Source: Ruegeria sp. Ofav3-42 (GTDB taxonomy: Bacteria > Pseudomonadota > Alphaproteobacteria > Rhodobacterales > Rhodobacteraceae). Taken from it: a stretch of 64,000 nt of DNA. This document shows, in pieces, positions 17,463-25,751 of the stretch. The DNA lies in contig NZ_JAKRGB010000017.1 of NCBI RefSeq assembly GCF_022347725.1, positions 55,115-119,114 on the forward strand. Direction: 5' to 3'. A model generated the notes under the pieces. It was not told where the DNA came from, did no database searches, and saw only the letters and a list, made by a program, of their open reading frames with translations. The translations under genes and the position numbers were made by a program. The first letter of the stretch is position 1. The number at the start of each line of letters is the position of its first letter.

Positions 17463-18132
17463 CGTCGCGCACCAGATGAAGGGCTGTTTCAGACATCACA
17501 GGCACAAATCCTGCATTCACATAGCTGTGCAGGGCGCGACTGTTTTCCGCTTCGGTCGTGACACGGACCCTGGTTGCCGAGCGCGCGGCCCCTTCGCTCC
17601 GGATCGCCTGCAGGAGTTGGCCGGCAATCCCGCGTCCCGGTTCGATAACAGAAAGAAGATCAATCACCAGGGTTTGATCTGTAACACAATAGGTGCAAAA
17701 ATTGGAGCCGCGCGCCAGGGTTTCCCGACGCCCGGCAAGCGAATTCGTGATCCACAACCTCATGAATTCCTTGGCGAGTTCACTATCGATCATGGAGTCC
17801 TGACGGAACCGTTGGAAGACAAATCCTTCAGCATGATGTTTCAGATCATTATCCGACAATTGCAGGCTGCGGTCTGGGATGTCTTCTGGTGGCTCAGAGA
17901 GCGGACTGGCCTCCAGTGTGATCAGTGTCGCGACCCGGCGGAAGCCAAGCCGTTCAAAAGCCGCGATCTGATCAAAGCACGCGCTGCTAAGCTTCGCATC
18001 CACCATCAGCGCACCGGACTTCTCTTGCAACTCTGCTTGCACGCGCCTGGAATCCGGCCGGACCACCCGCAACACGTCGCGACCAAAGATAGCGCTGTCA
18101 AAATCCAGATGCTGAAGCGCGCAACCGGTCAT
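17452..18132 (-). CDS. GNAT-family N-acetyltransferase, WecD-like
   Basis: 226 residues. The C-terminal half carries the acetyl-CoA loop around VIEPGRGIAGQLLQAI and the later VTTEAENSRALHSYVNAGFVP, the standard GNAT core; the N-terminal half (DFDSAIFGRDVLRV) resembles WecD/RffC-type sugar-amine acetyltransferases. With a DegT aminotransferase and a sugar epimerase in the same operon it most likely acetylates the amino group of a nucleotide sugar. It overlaps the upstream GT2 stop by ATGA. Confidence 0.75.
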   Translation of the reverse strand: MTGCALQHLDFDSAIFGRDVLRVVRPDSRRVQAELQEKSGALMVDAKLSSACFDQIAAFERLGFRRVATLITLEASPLSEPPEDIPDRSLQLSDNDLKHHAEGFVFQRFRQDSMIDSELAKEFMRLWITNSLAGRRETLARGSNFCTYCVTDQTLVIDLLSVIEPGRGIAGQLLQAIRSEGAARSATRVRVTTEAENSRALHSYVNAGFVPVMSETALHLVRDDAG

Positions 18133-19103
18133 AGCGGTGAAGCCTTCTGTTGCTTTGCCATCAGGATTTCGGTGCTGGAAGAAGGTTTCAGATACTCTCT
18201 GACGACGCTGCCTGGGCGGCCCTTCACCTCATCCGATATCCGGCCGATATAAAGGCCGACGACACCGATCATCACCATCTGCACACCACCAAGGAAATAG
18301 ATCGATACCATCAGGCTTGCCCAGCCTTCGATTGAGTAACCAAAGAACAGCGCCCGCAAGAACACCATCAAACCAGCCGCGAAGGTCAGGAAAATCACCA
18401 GCAAGCCAAAATTCAGGGTCATCTCAAGCGGGCGGGTCGAAAAGGACAGGATGATCTGTTTGGCGAACCTGAAACGCTTGCGCAGATCGTAAGAGGGGTT
18501 CCCTGAAAAACGTTCGCCATGGGCGGCCTGAATGGCACCGCGCGAATAACCAAGCCAATCGACCAGGCCACCATAGAACCTGCCGGTTTCAGAGAACTGA
18601 TTGTAGCTTTCCACCACGTCGCGCGAGATGATCGAAAAATTCCCGTGGCGGCCATCGTAATTACCGCCGGTCAGGCGTCTTAGAACGGAATAGAATATCT
18701 TCTGACCCAAAAGGTAAAGCCGGCTTTCCGGGCGATCCTGACGTTCTACAAAAACGCAGTCAAATCCCTCCTGCGCCTTGGTGTAAAGATCAGGGATGAC
18801 TTCGGGGCGATCCTGCAGGTCGCCATCCATGACCACAACCCAGTCGGCGTCTGCACCCGCCAGCCCTGCAGAAATCGCCGGGTGCTGTCCGAAATTTCGC
18901 GAAAACCTCAGCCCGCCGACACGGGGGTCGTTCTTTGACTGGCGCCGCAGTTCGGCCCAGGTCTGATCCGTAGACCCGTCATCCACGATCAGGATGGTGA
19001 AATCTTCGGTGATCGTGCTGATCGAAGCAATCAGGCGGGTCACAAGTTCTTTGATATTGCCAGCTTCGTTCAGAACCGGTGCAATCGCTGTAATATGGGT
19101 CAT
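18129..19103 (-). CDS. GT2 polyprenyl-phosphate glycosyltransferase (GtrB-like)
   Basis: 324 residues with IAPVLNEAGNI, LIVDDGSTD, the metal/nucleotide motif VVMDGDLQDRPE, and two C-terminal membrane segments ending in VMIGVVGLYIGRISDEVKGRPG, the signature layout of GtrB/DPM1-like enzymes. It should transfer the cassette's amino sugar to undecaprenyl phosphate. It lies 12 bases after the epimerase gene. Confidence 0.92.
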   Translation of the reverse strand: MTHITAIAPVLNEAGNIKELVTRLIASISTITEDFTILIVDDGSTDQTWAELRRQSKNDPRVGGLRFSRNFGQHPAISAGLAGADADWVVVMDGDLQDRPEVIPDLYTKAQEGFDCVFVERQDRPESRLYLLGQKIFYSVLRRLTGGNYDGRHGNFSIISRDVVESYNQFSETGRFYGGLVDWLGYSRGAIQAAHGERFSGNPSYDLRKRFRFAKQIILSFSTRPLEMTLNFGLLVIFLTFAAGLMVFLRALFFGYSIEGWASLMVSIYFLGGVQMVMIGVVGLYIGRISDEVKGRPGSVVREYLKPSSSTEILMAKQQKASPL

Positions 19104-19115
19104 CCGTTTCGACCC

Positions 19116-20162
19116 CTACAAAAGCCGGCCATCAAGTTCAATTTCATCCAGAAGCGCACGTGCATCCAGAATATGACGATACCAGTTGACCGTCGAACAG
19201 CGGGGGCCATTTTCAATCCGACCCATCTTAAGGGCGTCATAAATCTCTGCCACGGCGTCTTCCAGTGTTTGGGTTGGTTCAAAGCCCAGATCGTTTTCAA
19301 GCCGATCAAAGCTGACGCGATAGTTCCGGCGATCCACATCATCCGGGGCCACCTGAAGCTGAACCTGAAAGGGCAGGATTTCCCGGACAATCGCAGCTAT
19401 TGTCATCACCTGATAATTGCCGCAACCGATGTTATACGCTTTGCCGCCGACGGTTTCCTTGTCACCCACAGCCAGGGCGATCAAACCGCGCGCCACATCT
19501 TTCACATGTACCAGCGGACGCCACTGGCGCCCCCCGCCCATGATCGTGATCTGACCCCTTTCAAAGGCGGACAACGTCATCAGGTTCACGACCAGATCAA
19601 ACCGCATCCGGCGAGACAGGCCGAATACGGTAGCATTTCTCAGCGCGGCAGTGGTGAAGCCGTCATCATTTAAGGACAGGACTTCGGTTTCAGCTTCGTA
19701 ATTTGAATTTGCATAGACGCTGACCGGGTTGACCGGGCTTTCTTCGGTGCTGATCCCATCCCCGGCCGCGCCATAGACCGAACAGGTCGAGGACATTACA
19801 AAGCGCGGCACACCTGCTTCCTTTGCCTTGTGAACCATATGTTTGCGACCCAGGGAATTGATATCCCAGGTCAGTTCCGGCGCCAGATCGCCAGAGGGGT
19901 CATTGGAAAGGGCTGCGAGATCAAGAACCGCATCAACGCCATCAAAATCCGCGGCGCTCACATCACGAATATCCTTGCGCATCAGGGTCAGCCGCTCTGG
20001 CCTGTGCCCATCCTTCAGCAGCGTCTGCCCAAAAAAGAAGCGATCAAGCGCACGGACACTGGCACCGCGTTCAAGCAATTCATCCGTCAGGACACAGCCA
20101 ATATAGCCTCCGGCACCGGTCACCAGAAACATCATGCCGCTCAAGTCTTGACTATCGGTCAC
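19116..20162 (-). CDS. NAD-dependent nucleotide-sugar epimerase/dehydratase (extended SDR)
   Basis: 348 residues: NAD-binding GAGGYIG (16-22), LDLAALSNDPSGD, and SSTCSVYG (124-131). The catalytic tyrosine is Tyr150, but the expected YxxxK reads Y-A-N-S-N, with Asn154 in place of lysine; the codon is AAT. The substrate-side NATVFGLSRRMRFDLVVN block is normal. It would reshape a nucleotide sugar ahead of the aminotransferase or GT2 step. The missing lysine could mean altered chemistry, a weak enzyme or a family variant. Confidence 0.88.
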   Translation of the reverse strand: MTDSQDLSGMMFLVTGAGGYIGCVLTDELLERGASVRALDRFFFGQTLLKDGHRPERLTLMRKDIRDVSAADFDGVDAVLDLAALSNDPSGDLAPELTWDINSLGRKHMVHKAKEAGVPRFVMSSTCSVYGAAGDGISTEESPVNPVSVYANSNYEAETEVLSLNDDGFTTAALRNATVFGLSRRMRFDLVVNLMTLSAFERGQITIMGGGRQWRPLVHVKDVARGLIALAVGDKETVGGKAYNIGCGNYQVMTIAAIVREILPFQVQLQVAPDDVDRRNYRVSFDRLENDLGFEPTQTLEDAVAEIYDALKMGRIENGPRCSTVNWYRHILDARALLDEIELDGRLL

Positions 20163-20182
20163 GCTCTTCTCCTTTTTTGTTT

Positions 20183-21328
20183 TTATATCAGCGCCGTAAT
20201 GATCTTTTTAAGCGACGAAACAACATAATCCTGTTCTTCATCCCGCAGGCCCGGGAACAGCGGCAGGCTCAAGGTGCGCTGGCCCCAATCCGACGCGACC
20301 GGATAGTCGTCAGGCTGAAAGTCGTATTTTGATGCGTAATAGCCCATCTCATGGACCGCCCGGTAATTTACCGTGGTTCCGACACCCGCAACGTTCAGAT
20401 CGTGCAGAACCTGATCCCGCAATCCCATTGGTACCGCTATGGGGAAAAGGTGATGGGCCGAAACACAATCAGGCACCCCGGCCAGAAGTTGAATGCCGGC
20501 CTGACCATCAAGAGCCTCTCTGTAGCGGGCCACTAGCCGAGTACGTTCAGTCAGCTTTTCCGCGATAATGTCAATCTGCGCGGGAAGCAATGCGGCCAGA
20601 AGGTCAGGCAAGTTGGCCTTTACACCAAGGTTATTCATCTCCCAATGACGATACAGCGCGTTTTCAAAACGGCGATCTGCGCCGGCGGACATACCATGCA
20701 GCATAGTCTGTTTCAGTCGGGCAAAAAGCGCCTCATCATTGGTGATAACCGCGCCACCTTCGCCACAGGTAACATTTTTCGTGGCATAGAAGGAGAACAC
20801 CGCCGCATCCGAAAACTCACCGGGGCGGTGACCCCTCAGGGTGCCTTCAAAACAATGGGCGCAGTCTTCCAGCAGACGGATATCCTTACCACAGAGGTCC
20901 CGCAGTGCCTCCATATCCACCATCTGTCCGTATAGGTGAACAGGGATGATGGCCCGGGTCTTCGACGTGATTGCCTTTGCGACAGCAGCAAGATCAACCA
21001 GCTGTGTTTCCGGGTCAACATCCACAAAGACCGGTTTGGCCTGCAGGATCTCGATGATATTCACGCTGGCAATAAAAGTCATCGCCGGCACGATCACCTC
21101 ATCGCCAGGGCCGATGCCCATCGCCAGCAGCGTTGCTATGGCGCCATTTGTCCAGCTGTTCGTCAGTTTTGCGCCTGCCACGCCAAAAAAATCGCACAAC
21201 CGGGCTTCGACCTGTCGGCCAACCCCGGCGGAGGTCAGAAAAGGCGTCGCCAAAACATCCGCGATGGGCCCGGCGTCATCAGCCCTCAACCCATGGCGGA
21301 AAAAGGGAACCCCGGATTTCGTTTCCAT
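20183..21328 (-). CDS. DegT/DnrJ/EryC1/StrS-family aminotransferase
   Basis: 381 residues from the ATG at 21328 (a TTG at 21391 would add 21 residues without support). PLP lysine is Lys184 in FYATKNVTCGEGGA; PAMTFIASVNII, IIPVHLYGQMVDM and LLEDCAHCFEG are canonical. These enzymes put an amino group on a keto sugar nucleotide, usually from glutamate. It is the first gene of the amino-sugar glycosylation operon, which runs leftward to 15490; the promoter should lie between 21329 and the remnant gene at 21632. Confidence 0.92.
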   Translation of the reverse strand: METKSGVPFFRHGLRADDAGPIADVLATPFLTSAGVGRQVEARLCDFFGVAGAKLTNSWTNGAIATLLAMGIGPGDEVIVPAMTFIASVNIIEILQAKPVFVDVDPETQLVDLAAVAKAITSKTRAIIPVHLYGQMVDMEALRDLCGKDIRLLEDCAHCFEGTLRGHRPGEFSDAAVFSFYATKNVTCGEGGAVITNDEALFARLKQTMLHGMSAGADRRFENALYRHWEMNNLGVKANLPDLLAALLPAQIDIIAEKLTERTRLVARYREALDGQAGIQLLAGVPDCVSAHHLFPIAVPMGLRDQVLHDLNVAGVGTTVNYRAVHEMGYYASKYDFQPDDYPVASDWGQRTLSLPLFPGLRDEEQDYVVSSLKKIITALI

Positions 21329-21631
21329 GGATACAACTTTCTCTAATCTGATCGATGATAAAGGGATCTTTTGATTTTGATCTTTTCCCAATATGCGGAC
21401 CGGATGTTAAAGAATGGCCGTGTCCCCCGCAACTTAAATGACCGCTCTTTCTCATCCGTCGGACCATTTGTGCAACATGTATAACCGCCCCTTGCGCAAG
21501 AGGTAATTTTGAAGCTGTTGCTGACGCGGAGCCGAACGCATGGCCGAAGAAGCCAGATCTCGACGAACCTGACCTGAAATCATTCCAAAACCGTCGGCGG
21601 GCTGGCACCGCAACAGACGAGGAGTCTCCAG
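21329..21631. other. Intergenic stretch upstream of the amino-sugar operon
   Basis: About 300 bases. It should contain the promoter of the operon starting at 21328. No gene, hairpin or palindrome stood out on reading. Confidence 0.4.
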
Positions 21632-21752
21632 ATGCAACACGCAATGGCAGAGTTTACGCCCGATCCTCTCAATTCTGACGAGCACGACCTGCCTTCCCCT
21701 CTTCCGGACACAACAACCATCCATGATGGTCATGACCGTTGGGAAGATGAAC
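21632..21752 (+). pseudogene. 5' end of an unknown gene cut by IS6 copy 2
   Basis: An ATG at 21632 follows GAGGAG at eight bases and opens about 40 residues (MQHAMAEFTPDPLNSDEHDL and onward, acidic and proline-rich) before the IS6 left end at 21753. Beyond that point the frame is IS sequence. I do not recognise the protein; the good ribosome site is the reason to list it. Confidence 0.35.
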
Positions 21753-22572
21753 GGTTCTGTCGCAAACGCTGCCCCACCTGCCAGATTGAACGCAGTTCTG
21801 TTAACGCGTGCTGGGACATTACAGGAGCAGGCCGTGACGATCTCATTTAAGGCCACGCATTTTCCGAAAGACGTGATCTTGCACGCGGTTTTCTTCTACC
21901 TGCGCTATTGGTGTTTCCTACCGTGACCTGGAGGAAGTCATGGCGGAACGCGGCGTTGATCGGGATCATGCAACACTGAACCGCTGGGTCAGTCGATATG
22001 CTGGTCTCATTGCTGAAGCAGCGCGGTATAGAAAGCGTCCCGCAGACCGTTCGTAGCGTATGGATGAAACCTATGTGAAAGTGAAAGGCGAATGGGTCTA
22101 TCTTTACCGAGCGATCGACAAACACGGCAAGACGCTGGATTTCATGTTGTCCGAGCGCCGGAACAAGGCCGCTGCGACGAAGTTCTTCGCCCGCGCTCTC
22201 GAGGTGAACGGATTGCCACGCAAGATCGTTATCGACAAAAGTGGTGCCAATACAGCTGGCATCAAGGCAATCAACAAGATGCTCAAAAGTTTTGGCTGCC
22301 CGATCCCGATCGAAATGGTCAGGCGGAAATACCTCAATAACATCATTGAACAGGATCACCGTTTCATCAAACGAAAGATCAGGCCCATGCTGGGCTTCAA
22401 ATCTTTCGCTTCAGCCGCATCTGTCCTAGCAGGCATAGAACTGGTCAACATGATCCGCAAAGGTCAATTCACGCCCGGACTCCGTCCGTTTCAGCAGTTC
22501 GCCCAACTGGCAGGGTAAACTGCTCACCAAATCCACTGATGCTCTGCAATCTAATAAGTATGCGACAGAACC
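21753..22572 (+). mobile_element. Decayed IS6-family element, copy 2
   Basis: Terminal inverted repeats GGTTCTGTCGCA-A-AC at the left (21753-21767) and GGTTCTGTCGCA-T-AC on the complement of 22558-22572, 14 of 15 bases alike, bound 820 bases, the usual IS6 length. The flanks (AAGATGAAC left, AGCACAACC right) show no 8-base duplication, so the original junctions have been lost by recombination or drift. It is inverted relative to copy 1. Confidence 0.85.
21833..22518 (+). pseudogene. IS6-family transposase with frameshift and nonsense codon
   Basis: A GTG at 21833 behind AGGAGCAGG opens ISFKATHFPKDVILHAVFFYLRY; one extra base there shifts the frame, which resumes as GVSYRDLEEVMAERGVDRDH. A TAG then replaces the Trp of the SWRMDETY block, after which MDETYVKVKGEWVYLYRAID, IDKSGANTAG, KYLNNIIEQDHRFIK and VNMIRKGQ run uninterrupted to 22518. 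The DDE residues are present but the protein cannot be made whole. Confidence 0.88.
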
Positions 22573-22712
22573 AGCACAACCACGTCGCATAAAAGTGAAT
22601 TGGGTTTATAGCGCTCTTTTTTTATGTTTTTTGCGCATTACTAGTTACTCCGATTTTTGCGCAGAGAGCCCTCTGATGTCGTCGAAACCTAAAGCCACAG
22701 AATGCGCTCTAG

Positions 22713-22727
22713 GTTTCGAACCGAAAC
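22713..22727. promoter_or_regulatory. Candidate parS site 1 (GTTTCG-AAC-CGAAAC)
   Basis: A perfect 6-base dyad with a 3-base centre, overlapping the parB stop codon. It is one of four copies of GTTTCG-N3-CGAAAC within the par-rep module. It also shares the 3' neighbour TAGC with site 3. Confidence 0.65.
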
Positions 22728-23794
22728 TAGCTTAAGCGGTGTGCAATTTGCTTAACCAACTCTTGGACATCCTCTTCAGAGACTCCTTTCAACCGTATGC
22801 GAATACGCACCTCGTCCGACGACAACTCTGCCAGCACATCCCCACCGCCTGGCAAGCTTACTGGTGGCAAAGGTTTGACTTGTTTAGGGCGCCCTCCCCG
22901 TGAATTACTCTTGTTTGGCGATGGTGCTGCATTCATCGCACTTTCTAAGATTGCCCATTCGGACTTGGGATCCAGAGCTTCCGCTTCAGCCAAGGCTTGC
23001 CGAAGCTGCGCTTGCGCACCTCCCCTCAATGCTGAAGCCAGTTTCAATCCAGCTTTTTCCGATAGCGCAACAGGATGCTGCAATAAGTCCCCAAGCGCTT
23101 CATGAACAACCGCAAAGCTACGTACTTTCGATCGCTTGGCTTTAGACGCCGCAGCAAAGAGAACATCTACGGCAGCTTCAGTCGTATCAAATATCCCCTG
23201 CCCTACAGCCAAAACCGCGATGCGCCCGCGCTCGTAAGGGCTAAGGTTAGAGCGCAGCTCGTTTTCTTCGACCATTGATACGTAGGCACCCTGCCCCGAA
23301 CCCGATTCTCGCACAAATGCAGGAATTGTCGAAAACCTCGGGTCGTTTTCCGAAAGCCGGCGAAATGCATCTAAGCGCCGAAATCCCGAGATCAGACCGT
23401 ATCCATCGCCGTCGCGCGTAACCTCAATGGGTGTTCGCAATCCGTGAACACGCAGCGACTCGAGAAGTTCAGACATGGCCTCTTCGTCTTCGACCATCCG
23501 ATCTCTGCGGATAAACTCAGCGTCAATCTGGTTAATCGGCAGCATCTCGGCAACTAGACCGGCTTCTTGCGCATCTCGCCAAAGTGCCGCGTCGCCTTGG
23601 TCCTGAGCCAATGCAACGCGATCCGTTACAGACGCCATTCCATTCAGCGTTGCTGCTTCGGCAGCAACCTGGGCGATTGGCGGTGTAGTCGCAGAGGCTT
23701 CAAATGGATTCAAAGCCGGTTTCGCCGCGAAACCGGCTTCCAGTTCTTCCAAATCTGCAGTGTTTGGTGCTGTCAACCTTCTGCGCTTAGCCAT
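22727..23794 (-). CDS. parB: ParB-like partition protein
   Basis: 355 residues. A ParB/Srx core lies in the middle: LPINQIDAEFIRRDR, LLESLRVHGLRTPIEV, YGLISGFRRLDAFRRLSE, and the arginine-rich SMVEENELRSNLSPYERGR that starts the DNA-binding part. The C-terminus (SSDEVRIRIRLKGVSEEDVQELVKQI) is a dimerisation segment. It should bind centromere sites and work with ParA in replicon segregation. Its start overlaps the parA 3' end by eight bases. A candidate parS (23719-23733) lies inside its 5' coding region and another at its stop. Confidence 0.92.
   Translation of the reverse strand: MAKRRRLTAPNTADLEELEAGFAAKPALNPFEASATTPPIAQVAAEAATLNGMASVTDRVALAQDQGDAALWRDAQEAGLVAEMLPINQIDAEFIRRDRMVEDEEAMSELLESLRVHGLRTPIEVTRDGDGYGLISGFRRLDAFRRLSENDPRFSTIPAFVRESGSGQGAYVSMVEENELRSNLSPYERGRIAVLAVGQGIFDTTEAAVDVLFAAASKAKRSKVRSFAVVHEALGDLLQHPVALSEKAGLKLASALRGGAQAQLRQALAEAEALDPKSEWAILESAMNAAPSPNKSNSRGGRPKQVKPLPPVSLPGGGDVLAELSSDEVRIRIRLKGVSEEDVQELVKQIAHRLS
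23719..23733. promoter_or_regulatory. Candidate parS site 2 (GTTTCG-CCG-CGAAAC)
   Basis: The dyad here extends by four further bases on each side (GCCG...CGGC), the longest palindrome of the four. It lies inside the parB coding sequence around its Ala/Lys-rich N-terminal region. Confidence 0.65.
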
Positions 23795-25172
23795 CTACCT
23801 GCCCTCCCATTTGGGCGTCCCGCCACCAACATCCTATCAATACCTCTTTGAACTCCGCGTAAGTGCGATCAAAGGTTTCCCGACCACGTACATAGGTGTC
23901 GCGGTTGAAATCACGGTAGTCCGCCTCATAAATCCCGTTGACCTGCTCACCGGCCTGCCCCACCAACGCGGTGAAATCCTGCCTGTAGGCATTCATGAAA
24001 TCACCAAAATAGGCTTGGATGACGTTAGCCATATCTGTCTGTTGGCTCGCATCAAATCGAGTAATAATGGCTCGGACCACGTCCCATTCAAACTTTAGCT
24101 CGGGTAATCCAGCGGCTCGCTGCGCAGCGTTTTCGCCGTCTTCGATGCTCGCAAAGGTCGTATAAAGCATATCGAAGAACCGACCGGTTGAATCAAACTC
24201 CAGAAAAGAGGCGCCCAATGGCACCAAGAGAATATCAGCGGCCGCCAAGGCGTTGATCGTTAGGTACCCAAGTGCAGGAGGCGTATCAATGAAAACGACA
24301 TCATAGTCGTTAAGCACACCTTCATCTTCCAGAAAATTGGTGAGCCCATCCCAAAGCGGCCAGCTTCGAAGCCCCATACGCCACACCGGTATCTGAAATT
24401 CTGCCCAGTACAGGTTCAACTGCGCACCAATTAGATCGATATTGGGCCAATGCGTTTTCTGGATAACGTCACTAGGTTGAGTGTTCAGTGCTTCCTGCAA
24501 CGTCTCGTCCAGAGGGATTTCGGGTTGCCCCCCTACCTGCCGTACGCGGTTTTCCTCTTGCACAGCCCGCGCGTAGTCCTTGGCAATGAGTGGAAAGACA
24601 GTCTGCCATTCATCCGCGACAGATCCCCCGAGAATAGAAGTCATCGATCCTTGGCTATCCAGGTCTATGACGAGGACCTTATATCCATCCAATGCCGCAG
24701 ACATTGCGAGATGGGCGGCTGTTGACGTCTTTCCCACGCCACCCTTGAAATTCGCAACAGAAACGACCTTGGCGGGCAACCCTTCCGGTCGATAAGGCAA
24801 GTATTCTTTGGTGCTGACACCCTCCGCGGCAAAATACTTCCTGAGTGTTAACACTTCGTCTAGGGTAAACCACTTGGATCCGGCTTCACCTTCGCCCTGT
24901 GGCAGTTCTGGATTGGCCTTGAGGACACGCCTCAGATGGGCCGGCGCAACCGGTATCAGGTACTTTGTGATTTCCCAGATCGAAAAACGCCGTAATCTCT
25001 TTTCCCCGTCTGGCGCATATCCTCGACGTGCCAAGTCTTCACGTCCTTTGGCGCAGAACGTCGCTGCTTTCGCGAATCGTGAAGTGCCGATAGGATCTGG
25101 CAACTTTGCCGCTGCACTTTCTGGATCGAGATTTAGATACGGGGGTAGGGGAGGTTGGTTGGTTTTGTTCAC
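23787..25172 (-). CDS. parA: ParA-like partition ATPase with N-terminal DNA-binding region
   Basis: 461 residues from a GTG at 25172 (GAGG lies upstream); the open frame runs back to 25289 but would cover an inverted repeat. The N-terminal 140 residues include a MerR/HTH-like segment (RRFSIWEITKYLIPVAPAHLRRVL) as in large plasmid ParA proteins that repress their own promoter. Walker A is KGGVGKT (143-149), then VLVIDLDSQGSMT and VVFIDTPPALGYLT. It drives segregation with ParB on the nucleoid. The parAB operon is divergent from rep. Confidence 0.92.
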   Translation of the reverse strand: MNKTNQPPLPPYLNLDPESAAAKLPDPIGTSRFAKAATFCAKGREDLARRGYAPDGEKRLRRFSIWEITKYLIPVAPAHLRRVLKANPELPQGEGEAGSKWFTLDEVLTLRKYFAAEGVSTKEYLPYRPEGLPAKVVSVANFKGGVGKTSTAAHLAMSAALDGYKVLVIDLDSQGSMTSILGGSVADEWQTVFPLIAKDYARAVQEENRVRQVGGQPEIPLDETLQEALNTQPSDVIQKTHWPNIDLIGAQLNLYWAEFQIPVWRMGLRSWPLWDGLTNFLEDEGVLNDYDVVFIDTPPALGYLTINALAAADILLVPLGASFLEFDSTGRFFDMLYTTFASIEDGENAAQRAAGLPELKFEWDVVRAIITRFDASQQTDMANVIQAYFGDFMNAYRQDFTALVGQAGEQVNGIYEADYRDFNRDTYVRGRETFDRTYAEFKEVLIGCWWRDAQMGGQVDG

Positions 25173-25187
25173 TGTCGATGCCTCAGC

Positions 25188-25233
25188 TAATGTTCGCCTT
25201 ACCGGCGTATATCGGGCAATGTAGCGAACATTA
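25188..25233. promoter_or_regulatory. Inverted repeat upstream of parA, candidate ParA operator
   Basis: TAATGTTCGC (25188-25197) and GCGAACATTA (25224-25233) are perfect 10-base complements 26 bases apart, immediately upstream of the GTG start. Large ParA proteins with an N-terminal HTH commonly autorepress at such sites. Its position also argues for the shorter parA start. Confidence 0.55.
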
Positions 25234-25290
25234 CTTTGCGAAGCTATCCTGTGAATGAGAGTTTTCCACAGAAATTGCGCCTCAAGCATG

Positions 25291-25305
25291 GTTTCGCCAC
25301 GAAAC
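25291..25305. promoter_or_regulatory. Candidate parS site 3 (GTTTCG-CCA-CGAAAC)
   Basis: Same dyad as the other copies, located in the parA-rep intergenic region about 120 bases upstream of the parA start and 105 bases before the first iteron. Confidence 0.65.
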
Positions 25306-25409
25306 TAGCAAAAAATGGAAAAGAACAAGCACCAAACAGTTTAATCTTTTTATATAGTTTAGATTCTTTGCGAGAAATATAACGTTTAAAAACAACAGTT
25401 AAAGTCCCT

Positions 25410-25710
25410 ACGGGGACCCGGATACAGGCCGAAAGGTGCCTGAGTTCGGGATCTAAGGTACCCAGATACAGGTTCAATAGCGCCGAACTTCGGGAAGAAG
25501 GGCCCCGATTCTCAGGACATCAAGTTTCGAGGCATTTCAGGCTCTAATTTTGACTTTCGTAGGCACAAACCGTTCGCTGATTCGTTAGTTAGGATTCCCA
25601 AATGGACTCTTTCTGGGGATAACTCTGTTCAGCAATCGCTTAGGTACCCAAATGCGGGTTGGACCTAATCCCGTATATTGGTACCCAATAAAGATTGAAC
25701 TATAGGTACC
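25410..25710. other. Iteron-type replication origin
   Basis: Four direct repeats of about 19 bases follow the pattern (T)TAGGTACCCAAATRCGGG: 25410-25428 (diverged, GGGACCCGGATACAGG), 25453-25472 (GGTACCCAGATACAGG), 25588-25606 (GGATTCCCAAATGGA) and 25639-25660 (GGTACCCAAATGCGGG). Two partial units with GGTACC lie at 25677-25693 and 25701-25710, next to the rep start. An AT-rich tract at 25310-25400 (poly-A/T patches, TTTTTATATAG) is the likely unwinding element. The layout matches iteron plasmids in which the Rep protein binds upstream of its own gene. Confidence 0.75.
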
Positions 25711-25751
25711 TTTCGTGCCAAGAATCAGAAAACGAGCAGCCAGGCAGAATC

